A stretch of DNA of 33,508 nucleotides, taken from assembly GCA_002070605.1 (NCBI GenBank), contig MWDO01000031.1, positions 1 to 33,508 of the forward strand, given 5' to 3'. Below, one piece after another: positions 8,172 to 15,837 of this stretch. A program made the position numbers and the translations under genes. The notes under the pieces are model-generated. The model made no database searches and was not told the origin of the DNA. It saw nothing but the letters and a program-made list of their open reading frames with translations. Source of the stretch: Spirochaetes bacterium ADurb.Bin133 (GTDB lineage: Bacteria > Spirochaetota > GWE2-31-10 > MWDO01). The stretch's first letter is position 1. Each line of letters opens with the position of its first letter.

Positions 8172-8244
8172 TGAGATGCGAAGGAATCGAACCTTCGACC
8201 CACGCCTTAAAAGGGCGTTGCTCTACCGACTGAGCTAGCATCTC
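8172..8244 (-). tRNA. tRNA-Lys (anticodon UUU)
   Basis: The minus strand folds as a tRNA with acceptor stem GAGATGC/GCATCTC and discriminator A. The D-arm is GCTCAGTCGGTAGAGC, the anticodon stem ACGCC/GGCGT has loop CTTTTAA giving anticodon TTT, and the T-arm is GAAGG TTCGATT CCTTC. CCA is not encoded. It is the first gene of a two-tRNA transcript with tRNA-Glu. Confidence 0.95.
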
Positions 8245-8278
8245 AAATCGTTAAGTTTTTTCTTAAAGATTGCTTAGG

Positions 8279-8307
8279 AAGTTATCACATTTACGTAGAA
8301 AAGTCAA
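8279..8307 (-). promoter_or_regulatory. possible promoter of the tRNA pair
   Basis: On the minus strand TTGACT (8307-8302) lies 17 bp from TAACTT (8284-8279), within GTGATAACTT. The -35 is good and the -10 is weak. The position, 35-63 bp upstream of tRNA-Lys, is right. Confidence 0.4.
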
Positions 8308-8328
8308 TAAAATATTTAAAAATTAATG

Positions 8329-8542
8329 TACCCCGTCAGTTTTTTGGGGAATTAAAAATATCTGTTTCATATGTGTCGAATTTTTCATCAGGAAGCGACG
8401 CGCCGTATATAGCTCCATATGTGTCAATTTATTCGTCGGGGAGTAGCCGCGATGGTATGCAACACATATGTGTCAATTTTTTATCGAGGAGCGGCGCGGC
8501 GCATATGCGTCGATTTTCTTACCCCAAAAAACTGACGGGGTA
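8329..8542. repeat. CATATG-palindrome element, copy B, with perfect 21-bp terminal inverted repeats
   Basis: Bases 8329-8349 (TACCCCGTCAGTTTTTTGGG plus G) are the exact reverse complement of 8522-8542. Between them are four half-sites starting at 8368, 8416, 8465 and 8502. Each reads CATATG(T/C)GTC(A/G)A.TTT, with a GC-rich GAGGAGCGGCGCGGCG block before the last. Both arms end in TA, which is compatible with a TA target site. There is no transposase inside, so it resembles a MITE. It fills the gap between the tRNA pair and the PilZ-like gene. Confidence 0.92.
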
Positions 8543-8547
8543 TAAAA

Positions 8548-9165
8548 TTAATACCCGATTTTTTCAACTATTTCTCTTATTTTCTCTCTACCTTCATATA
8601 CCGTATTTGGAACTAAAAAATAGGCGTTTTTAGCGTAATTTTTCTTGTATTTTGATAGAATAGCGAGTTTATCTTCATCGGATTGCAATTTATCCAATAT
8701 TTCGCTCTCAAAAACTCCCGCTTCAATCTCGTTTGGTATGTAACCGATAAATACGGATTTCATGATAATCGATACTAAGATTTCTAAAATCGCGTTAGTT
8801 TCGGCAACCGGATTTTCCGGGCTAAAAGCTCCTATGGTCATCGAGTAACCGTCGCTGGTAGAAAAGGATATTTTATACCAAGACAATTTACGGGTAAATT
8901 TATAACTTTTATTTAGATATTCAAACGAAATATTTACAATTATATCGTCTCGGTTTAACATACTCTCTTCGATAGTATATACAAGTTCGGCGCTTTGAAA
9001 TTGAATCTGAAAACCTTTTAGGGATAAATTTAATATTTTTGCCTTATATACGTTTGAAGTATTCTTCGTAAAATTTTCTATAGCGATATTTCCTTCGATA
9101 TTTAACTCAAATCTATTATCCAATCTGTTTCCGGACATATAAGAGCTTTCGATATTTTTTTTCAT
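8548..9165 (-). CDS. PilZ-like domain protein
   Basis: The product is about 205 residues from ATG 9165, which has CGGA 8 bases upstream; an ATG at 9180 would add five residues. The N-terminal half has a RLDNRF arginine patch followed by ILNLSLKGFQIQF, matching the RxxxR...(D/N)xSxxG pattern of PilZ c-di-GMP receptors. The C-terminal 90 residues are helical and unassigned. No membrane segment or signal peptide is seen. It probably acts as a cytoplasmic c-di-GMP effector; the neighbouring divergent gene encodes an HD-GYP protein of the same signalling system. The stop lies only 6 bp from the end of repeat element B. Confidence 0.6.
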   Translation of the reverse strand: MKKNIESSYMSGNRLDNRFELNIEGNIAIENFTKNTSNVYKAKILNLSLKGFQIQFQSAELVYTIEESMLNRDDIIVNISFEYLNKSYKFTRKLSWYKISFSTSDGYSMTIGAFSPENPVAETNAILEILVSIIMKSVFIGYIPNEIEAGVFESEILDKLQSDEDKLAILSKYKKNYAKNAYFLVPNTVYEGREKIREIVEKIGY

Positions 9166-9316
9166 AATATTGTTCCGCATTATGTTTATAAGTTTTATTA
9201 TTATCGGAAACTAAGAGCTTAACCTCGATTTTTTTTGTTATCTATTCGTAAGCGACGATCTAAAAAAACAGCTAAAATTAATAATTTTCTAAAATGATAA
9301 AAATTTATGAATAAAT

Positions 9317-9345
9317 TTGTCTATAAAAAAGATTTTTAGTATAAT
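9317..9345 (+). promoter_or_regulatory. sigma-70 promoter of the GAF/HD-GYP gene
   Basis: TTGTCT (9317-9322) and a perfect TATAAT (9340-9345) are separated by 17 bp, about 40 bp before the start codon. Confidence 0.7.
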
Positions 9346-9386
9346 AGGATGGGCGGTAAATAACAAAAAGAAGAGTTTGTAAGTTT

Positions 9387-11345
9387 ATGAAAGAGCGTAT
9401 GTTTGGTTTTTTGCAGGATAAGAAAAAAAGCAAGTTTTTTTATTTGTTTAAGGATATAAAAGATCTGGAGATAAAATACTTTACGGAAATCGAAAAAGCT
9501 AGGTCTTTCAACGCTTTGGTAGTTAGCGCAAAGACTTTTATCAAGAATTACGACTTTTTTAATAAATTATTTATAACGAATAATATTAAGTGTTTTGTAT
9601 TGATTTCAAAAAAAATCAAAACCAAAACGCATAATAAATTATTATACGATCCTATGGTTATAAAAACCATATCAAAAGATATTCCGTTAAAAAGAATATC
9701 GGAGCTTTTGAGGGAGTATAAAGAATATTTTACCTGCGATAGCGAACGGCGGGACTTGCTTAACAAAAACAAAATTCAAACGGAGAAGTTTAATACGCTT
9801 ACTAAAATCGGCATCTCTCTCTCCGTTGAAAGAGATATAGAAATTTTATTTGATCTTATTTTGACAAAAGCCAGAGAGATAACAAATTCGGACGCCGGTT
9901 CGATTTATCTGACGATAGAAGCGGAAGTTAAAGACGACGACGGCGCTTTAAAAAAAGATAAGATGCTAAAATTTGTTCATAGTCAGAATTTTTCATTTCC
10001 TATACAATCTCCTACCTTTACGATACCGTTGACTAAAAATTCCATAGTCGGTTATTCAGCTTTAACCGGAAAAGTCGTTAACATTAAGGACGCTCATAAA
10101 ATCTCGGGCGAAGCGGATTATTCTTATAACGTTGAAGCTGAAAAAAAAATGAAAGTTCACAACAGATCGATAATCGTCGTTCCTATGAAAAATCATAGAG
10201 GAGATATAATCGGAGTTATACAGTTGTTTAATAAAAAAAAGAATTTTCAGGCAAATATATTTGATCCCGACGTTTTTGAGAGCGAAGTCCAAAGCTACGA
10301 GCTTTCCGACGAGGAGATAGTCGGTTCGTTAGCGAGTCAGGCGGCGGTGTCGCTTGAAAATAGTATGCTGTATAAAGAGATCAAGAGTATATTTGAAGGA
10401 TTTATAAGGGCTTCGGTAACGGCGATAGAGTCTAGAGATCCTACGACGTCTGGACACAGCGAAAGAGTCGCTAAATTAACGATCGGGTTGGCGAAGAAAG
10501 TGAATGAAATTGAAAGCGGCGTTTATAAAGACGTAAAATTTAGCTCGGATGATCTAAAAAACATCGAATACGCGGGATTATTACACGATTTTGGTAAAAT
10601 AAGCGTAAGGGAGGAGGTGTTGGTTAAAGCCGAGAAATTATACCCGCGAGACATGGATAAAATAAAAGCCAGATTGAACTATATCAAAAAGCTCGTTATA
10701 AACGATAATTTGTTGAATAAAATCAGAATTCTCAAAGAGGGCGGTATAGAACGTTATAATTCGCTTGAGGCTGAGCTAGATAACGAAGTAAAAAATAAAA
10801 TAGACGAAATTGATTATTATTTATCGATAATAGTAAAAGCTAATAAACCGACGGTGTTGGAAGAGGACAATTCGAAAATTATAAGCGGGTTAGTCGATAA
10901 ATGGTATGAGAGTTCGGACGGTTTGGAGAAAGTAAGGTATCTTGAAGAGGAGGAGATGAAATCTCTGACGGTTAAAAGGGGCAGTTTGACGGAATCCGAG
11001 AGAAAGGAGATAGAAAGCCACGTTATTCATTCGTACAATTTTTTACGGAACATTCCCTGGACAAAAGATATGTCGGTTATCCCTGAAATTGCATACAAGC
11101 ATCATGAGAAACTTGACGGAAAGGGGTATCCTCAAGGCGTTAAATCGGAAGATATATCAATACAAGCTAGGATGATGGCTATCGCCGATATTTACGACGC
11201 TCTTACCGCGGCGGACCGTCCGTATAAAAAAGCCGTTTCGGAAGAGAGAGCTCTGGACATACTAAATATGGAAAAAGACGACGGCAAAATAGACGCGGAA
11301 TTATTAAAAATTTTTATTGATTCAAAAGTATATAAAGAGTTTTAA
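9387..11345 (+). CDS. GAF/HD-GYP protein, probable c-di-GMP phosphodiesterase
   Basis: This is a 652-residue signalling protein. Residues 1-120 are an unassigned, perhaps degenerate receiver-like, domain. A GAF sensor domain spans about 135-330 (SDAGSIYLT, IIVVPMKNHRGDIIGVIQLFNKK). The HD-GYP domain follows: RDPTTSGHSERV, the metal-binding LLHDFGK (His400-Asp401), HHEKLDGKGYP (572-582) and DIYDALTAADRPYK. All signature residues are intact, so hydrolysis of cyclic di-GMP is expected. About 115 residues of charged helical sequence (roughly 417-533) are inserted between the HD motif and the next conserved helix, where typical members have a short loop. It has its own promoter and is likely soluble. 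The ribosome binding site is weak. Confidence 0.9.
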   Translation: MKERMFGFLQDKKKSKFFYLFKDIKDLEIKYFTEIEKARSFNALVVSAKTFIKNYDFFNKLFITNNIKCFVLISKKIKTKTHNKLLYDPMVIKTISKDIPLKRISELLREYKEYFTCDSERRDLLNKNKIQTEKFNTLTKIGISLSVERDIEILFDLILTKAREITNSDAGSIYLTIEAEVKDDDGALKKDKMLKFVHSQNFSFPIQSPTFTIPLTKNSIVGYSALTGKVVNIKDAHKISGEADYSYNVEAEKKMKVHNRSIIVVPMKNHRGDIIGVIQLFNKKKNFQANIFDPDVFESEVQSYELSDEEIVGSLASQAAVSLENSMLYKEIKSIFEGFIRASVTAIESRDPTTSGHSERVAKLTIGLAKKVNEIESGVYKDVKFSSDDLKNIEYAGLLHDFGKISVREEVLVKAEKLYPRDMDKIKARLNYIKKLVINDNLLNKIRILKEGGIERYNSLEAELDNEVKNKIDEIDYYLSIIVKANKPTVLEEDNSKIISGLVDKWYESSDGLEKVRYLEEEEMKSLTVKRGSLTESERKEIESHVIHSYNFLRNIPWTKDMSVIPEIAYKHHEKLDGKGYPQGVKSEDISIQARMMAIADIYDALTAADRPYKKAVSEERALDILNMEKDDGKIDAELLKIFIDSKVYKEF

Positions 11346-11396
11346 ATTTAAAAATAAAGCGCTATAATAGATTAGTAGTAATAAAAACGGATTGAT

Positions 11397-12605
11397 ATGG
11401 ATAAGAAAGAAGAAATATCGCAAGAAGTATTTAAAAAAAACATCGCTCTTTTTGAAGAGGTATTAAATAATAGCTCTGATTATCTGTTCTATTTTAGTCC
11501 CGATCCGGACGCCGTTGGGATTAGTATAGCGCTGGCTTTGTATTTGAGAGAGCGCGATAAGAATTGCGTTATATTTTTGCCTGAAGGATGCGATCCAAAT
11601 TTGGATTTCTTGTTTGATATCGCCGTTTACAACAAGATTATTATTTCGGGCGATATAGACTACATAGAAGAATATGTTTCAAAAACCTGCCCCGTTTTAA
11701 TATCGTGCGATACTCCTACGCACTTTTTACTTTACGAATTTGATAAAGTAAATTCGTTTTGGAAAAAAAAGGAAGACCGCAAATGTATTGAAATTGATCA
11801 CCACTTTGGCGGAGATAGCGAACAGATTTTTGAAGAGTCGATAGTTTTCTATTTCAATACAAATTCTTGTTGCGAGATATTATGCGAAATTCTGGATTAT
11901 ATGAGTAAAAACGGGAAGAAAAAACAGAGCGTCGACAAAACTTTTCCGCGAAATATCGTGCTCTCCTTATTAGTCGGAATTTGCTTTGACACGCAATTTG
12001 GTAAATTCGTAGTGAACAAAGAGAGTTATGATAAATGGTTTGGTTTTTTAGAGGAAAGATTGCAAAAATTGACGTGGAGTAATACCAAAAATATAAATAA
12101 CGCTAAATTAGTGTTTGACACCATTAGCAGAATGAACGAGGTGAAAGAGAAAGCGTTGCTTAAATTGCTAAAGGGCGTAGACGTTATTAACGGAGTAGGT
12201 TTGCTAATAATACCGCCTATTGATAAATACGAGTCGATAGCGGAATCAAAAGATTCAACCTGTATTTTAAGCAAAGTAATTCTTGATCTATCCAATATGG
12301 TTCCGGAATATTCCGGGGCTATCGGGATTCTGACTTATTACGATACGGTTTACGAACTCTATTATTTGAAAATCAGAAGGTCTCATTCGTTTAAAAAATA
12401 CGATCTTCGCGAATTGGAAGATCTTTTTAACGAAGTGTTTGGAGTATATTTTCTGGGAGGGGGAGGGCACGAGGGCGCTACAAGTTTTAGAATCGCCGCA
12501 ATTCAAAGGGAAGATTTTTTAAAAAAAATACGTTTGTTTCACAAGAAGTTTGCGTCAAACGTAAAAGAACTTACAAAGGACGCAAAACCGACGATCAATT
12601 TATAA
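11397..12605 (+). CDS. DHH/DHHA1 family phosphoesterase (NrnA-like)
   Basis: The 402-residue protein carries the DHH superfamily motifs in order: FSPDPDAVG (motif I), ISCDTPTH (II), EIDHHFGGD (III) and ICFDTQFGKF (IV). A DHHA1 domain follows, with the substrate-binding loop GGGGHEGATSF near residue 360. Relatives degrade nano-RNAs, pAp or cyclic-dinucleotide-derived pGpG with manganese. Because it follows an HD-GYP gene, clearing linear dinucleotides is an attractive role, but this is inference. A TATAAT at 11363-11368 lies in the intergenic gap, so it may have its own promoter. It is cytoplasmic, with no signal peptide. Confidence 0.85.
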   Translation: MDKKEEISQEVFKKNIALFEEVLNNSSDYLFYFSPDPDAVGISIALALYLRERDKNCVIFLPEGCDPNLDFLFDIAVYNKIIISGDIDYIEEYVSKTCPVLISCDTPTHFLLYEFDKVNSFWKKKEDRKCIEIDHHFGGDSEQIFEESIVFYFNTNSCCEILCEILDYMSKNGKKKQSVDKTFPRNIVLSLLVGICFDTQFGKFVVNKESYDKWFGFLEERLQKLTWSNTKNINNAKLVFDTISRMNEVKEKALLKLLKGVDVINGVGLLIIPPIDKYESIAESKDSTCILSKVILDLSNMVPEYSGAIGILTYYDTVYELYYLKIRRSHSFKKYDLRELEDLFNEVFGVYFLGGGGHEGATSFRIAAIQREDFLKKIRLFHKKFASNVKELTKDAKPTINL

Positions 12606-12662
12606 ATATTTAAAACCGGATTACATGTTTTTTTTAAATTGATTTGGCGAGTTTTATAATTT

Positions 12663-12696
12663 TATATTCAAAACGGGAATTCCCGTTTTGAATATA
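12663..12696. promoter_or_regulatory. 34-bp perfect palindrome upstream of the esterase lipoprotein
   Basis: The 17-bp arms are exactly complementary around AAAACGGGAATTCCCGTTTT. It sits 40 bp before the start codon. It could be an operator, or act as a terminator for the DHH gene, although no T-run follows. The right half, CCCGTTTTGAATATA, recurs after topB at 31932-31946. Confidence 0.7.
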
Positions 12697-12735
12697 CTAA
12701 AATACAAATATGTTTTTATTTTTACGGAGGTTTAT

Positions 12736-14301
12736 ATGAACAAATTAGACAAATTACTGTTGAGCTTTTTTTTATTCGCTTTTTTATTGATTTCGTGCGC
12801 GAATACTCATGACGATGTCGGCGACGGCGTTACTACGACTTCGACGAGCGCTTCAACGACTACGACTTCAACGTACGTTTCGACGACTACTACCACTATT
12901 TTACAATTTACTTCAGTTACCGCCAATAATAGACTTATAACTTATAAAAACTGTACCAATAACTATAATCTACTAACTCGCGATATTAAAGTCTATTTAC
13001 CGGCGGGATACGATCCGTCGGGCGACGCGACGTATTCGGTAGTCTATATGCACGACGGGCAGAATCTTTTTTTCGCCGGCGGTCCGTTCGGTTCGTGGCG
13101 CGTTGAGAAGGCGTACGACGGATTGATAGCTCAAGATCTTATAGAGCCGCTAATAATAGTCGGTATTAATAACACAAACGATAGAATTCCCGAATATACG
13201 CCGACTTTAGACTCCAACTTTGTCGGTTCGGGTAAGGGAGAGAGTTATGTAAATTTTATTATTAACAATCTTATACCGTTTATAAATTCCAATTATAAAA
13301 CAAAAACCGGTCCGGAAAACACGGCGATTATAGGTTCTTCTCTGGGCGGGCTTATATCTTTATACGCGTCGTGGAATCATCCGGACGTATTTGGCAAAGC
13401 CGGTTGCCTCTCTTCGTCGTTATGGTGGGACAAGAATAACTTGCTGAATCAAGTTCTTGCTTATACCGGAAGTAAAAAGTCTGTTAAATATTGGATAGAT
13501 TGCGGTACTGCGGAGGGGAACGACGGAGACGATCAAGAAGCCGACGCCGATAACGACGGCAGAACTTATATGATAGAGGACTCAAGAACTTTGTCTTATC
13601 GACTAAGCTCGCTGGGTTGGCAAGATAACGTCGATCTCTGTTATAAAGAGGACGTAGGCGCGGCGCATAACGAAGCGGCGTGGTCGGGTAGAATCGACGA
13701 CGTTCTATATTTCTTTTTTAGAAAAAGCGCGCCGGCGCTTACCGGTATTAATACTCGACTTTTTGCAAATAAAATCGGGCTAACGGGTATAACAAAAACT
13801 TACGCGTCGACGGATTTGAAGTACGAAAACGATTTTTCAATAACGCAGGTTGCGACAAATTTAACGGTTTCCGACGAAACCGTCGCGACAGTCGACAATG
13901 CTCTTTACGGTAAAATTACGCCGCTAAAAGCGGGGACGGCCAAAGTTTCCGCAAGTTACGGCGGTTTTACTTCAGAAGCGGACTTAGAGGTCGTAGAAGA
14001 TCTGCCGGTAATGATAAGAGTTTTCTTTAACGTAACTTGCCCGAATACCGGAGGCGCGGCTAATATCTATATAGCCGGCGATGGCGGACCGGTGCCGCAG
14101 GATAAGATATGGAATCCTTCCGGTTTTGCGTCGACCGCAAAGATTAGTTCGACGAATTACCATTTTTTGTTTAATATGAAGAGAAATACCTCGTTTTCGT
14201 TTAAATTTACAAAAAACGGAAGTTGGGAATCCAGAGGTTCGAACAGAATATTTAGTTCCGCTGAAGACGCAACCGCGGATTTTACCGTAACTTCTTGGTA
14301 A
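12736..14301 (+). CDS. esterase-family (PF00756-type) lipoprotein with C-terminal Ig-like and beta-rich domains
   Basis: The 521-residue product is a lipoprotein: MNKLDKLLLSFFLFAFLLISC puts the lipidated cysteine at residue 21. A Ser/Thr-rich linker follows (about 34-54), then an alpha/beta-hydrolase domain of the feruloyl-esterase/esterase D type. VVYMHDGQNLF and the nucleophile elbow IIGSSLGGL (Ser202) are clear, and AAHNEAAW supplies the catalytic histidine. An acidic DGDDQEADADNDG loop near residues 255-270 may bind calcium. C-terminal modules comprise a Big2-like domain (VSDETVATVDN to AGTAKVSASYGG) and a beta-rich, possibly starch-binding-like, domain. It likely deacylates a polysaccharide or siderophore-type ester at the cell surface. 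ATG 12736 has GGAGG 5 bases upstream. Confidence 0.85.
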   Translation: MNKLDKLLLSFFLFAFLLISCANTHDDVGDGVTTTSTSASTTTTSTYVSTTTTTILQFTSVTANNRLITYKNCTNNYNLLTRDIKVYLPAGYDPSGDATYSVVYMHDGQNLFFAGGPFGSWRVEKAYDGLIAQDLIEPLIIVGINNTNDRIPEYTPTLDSNFVGSGKGESYVNFIINNLIPFINSNYKTKTGPENTAIIGSSLGGLISLYASWNHPDVFGKAGCLSSSLWWDKNNLLNQVLAYTGSKKSVKYWIDCGTAEGNDGDDQEADADNDGRTYMIEDSRTLSYRLSSLGWQDNVDLCYKEDVGAAHNEAAWSGRIDDVLYFFFRKSAPALTGINTRLFANKIGLTGITKTYASTDLKYENDFSITQVATNLTVSDETVATVDNALYGKITPLKAGTAKVSASYGGFTSEADLEVVEDLPVMIRVFFNVTCPNTGGAANIYIAGDGGPVPQDKIWNPSGFASTAKISSTNYHFLFNMKRNTSFSFKFTKNGSWESRGSNRIFSSAEDATADFTVTSW

Positions 14302-14386
14302 TTATAGAATTGGACAAACTAAAAACGTTACGATATGCAGATTTATAACTAAAGGGACTTTTTGATAAGTAATTAGAGGAGAAGGG

Positions 14387-15772
14387 ATGAGCGACGTGAA
14401 AAAACCCTGGGGAGGGAGATTTAGAGAGAAAAATCACCCTTTATTTGAAAAAATGAACAGATCTTTGCCTTTCGATATAAGAATGTATAAAGAGGATATT
14501 AAACTGAATTCGGCGTATTCTAAAGAGTTGAATCGCATAGGCGTTATCAACGACGTTGAATTGAAAGAGATACTTGAAGGATTGAAAATCGTAGAGAAAG
14601 AGATAGAGCGCGGCGGTTTAAGCGTATTTGATAGCGAGGTCGAAGATATACATATGGGGGTTGAAACTCTGCTTGCGCAGAAAATAGGAGACTCCGCGAG
14701 GAAGATGCATACCGGTAAAAGCAGAAACGATCAGGTCGCGACCGATATGAGGATGTATCTTTTAAAAGAGATCGAAGTCATATTAGAGTTAATAAAAGCG
14801 TTTCAGAAGGAGATAGTTTTGTTGGCGGAGAGCCGGGTCGGAGATCCAATGCCGGGGTTTACGCATTTGAGACAGGCGCAACCGGTTCTGTTTTCACATT
14901 ATATGATGTCGTTTTTCTTTTCAATTCAGAGGGATTACGAGAGATTGAGCGATTTGAAGAAAAGAGTATCGATTATGCCGCTGGGTTCCGCCGCTTTGGC
15001 CGGATCGGCTTTTCCCTTAAATAGAGAAAATTTAATGAAAGAACTTGGATTTGATAAAATTTGCGAGAATTCTATGGACGGCGCGTCGTCTAGAGATTTT
15101 GTACTGGAATTTTTATCCGATATATCCATTTTATCGATAACTTTATCAAAATTTGCCGAGGATTTTATAATATTTTCGAGCGAGGCTTATAATTTTTTTG
15201 AACTTAGCGACAAAGTAACTACGGGCTCTTCTATAATGCCAAACAAGAAAAATCCCGATTCGCTTGAGTTGACCAGAGGGAAGACGGGCAGATTAATAGG
15301 AAATATGGTCGCGCTTTTTACTTTACTAAAATCTCTTCCGTCTACTTATAATAAAGATCTGCAGGAGGATAAGGATCCGCTCTTTGATACGATTGATACT
15401 ATAAAGGAAGTTCTTGAAGTAAATTCAATTTTATTGCAAACTATCGAGGTAAAAACTGAAAATATGCTAAATTCTATAGATTCTTTATCTTTTGCGACCG
15501 AATTAGCCGATTACCTTGCTAAAAACAACCTTCCTTTTAGAGAAGCGCACCGTATAGTAGGCGCGATAGTGGGAGATTGTCTTGATAAGGGTATTTTTCT
15601 AAAAGACCTAAAAGAGAGCGATTTAGAGGCATACTGTTCGTTATTTAGAGGTATAGGGGATAAATGGTCTGATATAAGCTCGATAATTTCAAAAAGAAAC
15701 CTTTTTGGCGGAACTGGCGTTGAATCTGTAAAAAAACAGATAGAATATGCAAAAAAAATTGTTGTAAATTAA
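14387..15772 (+). CDS. argH: argininosuccinate lyase
   Basis: The 461-residue protein has the usual length and full signature of argininosuccinate lyase. MSDVKKPWGGRF is the typical N-terminus. Other blocks are HTGKSRNDQVATD, GFTHLRQAQP (catalytic His160 region) and the fumarase-family signature GSSIMPNKKNPD, with the mobile-loop serines at 281-282. It splits argininosuccinate into arginine and fumarate, the last step of arginine synthesis, as a cytoplasmic tetramer. The start has a GAGGAG ribosome binding site. No other arginine genes are nearby, so it stands as a single gene between lipoprotein genes. Confidence 0.97.
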   Translation: MSDVKKPWGGRFREKNHPLFEKMNRSLPFDIRMYKEDIKLNSAYSKELNRIGVINDVELKEILEGLKIVEKEIERGGLSVFDSEVEDIHMGVETLLAQKIGDSARKMHTGKSRNDQVATDMRMYLLKEIEVILELIKAFQKEIVLLAESRVGDPMPGFTHLRQAQPVLFSHYMMSFFFSIQRDYERLSDLKKRVSIMPLGSAALAGSAFPLNRENLMKELGFDKICENSMDGASSRDFVLEFLSDISILSITLSKFAEDFIIFSSEAYNFFELSDKVTTGSSIMPNKKNPDSLELTRGKTGRLIGNMVALFTLLKSLPSTYNKDLQEDKDPLFDTIDTIKEVLEVNSILLQTIEVKTENMLNSIDSLSFATELADYLAKNNLPFREAHRIVGAIVGDCLDKGIFLKDLKESDLEAYCSLFRGIGDKWSDISSIISKRNLFGGTGVESVKKQIEYAKKIVVN

Positions 15773-15782
15773 ATTTACATAA

Positions 15783-15811
15783 TTGTTTTTTACCTTTTTA
15801 TATGCTATAAT
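15783..15811 (+). promoter_or_regulatory. extended -10 promoter of the LPP20 cluster
   Basis: TTGTTT (15783-15788) is 17 bp from a perfect TATAAT (15806-15811), which is preceded by TGC as an extended -10. It lies 26 bp before the first lipoprotein start. Confidence 0.7.
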
Positions 15812-15837
15812 GGTTTGTGTCTTTGGAGGCTGTTTTT

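Noticed and set aside
8368-8542. CRISPR-like array in copy B
   Set aside because: Units vary in sequence and spacing (37-49 bp), orientation changes between copies, and no cas genes are present. The perfect terminal inverted repeats fit a MITE-like element better.
8373-8633. 86-residue open frame on + across element B
   Set aside because: It is translated repeat sequence with no ribosome binding site, and it overlaps the real minus-strand PilZ-like gene. The similar frames at 22138-22350, 29483-29665 and 32596-32787 also run through element sequence and are rejected for the same reason.
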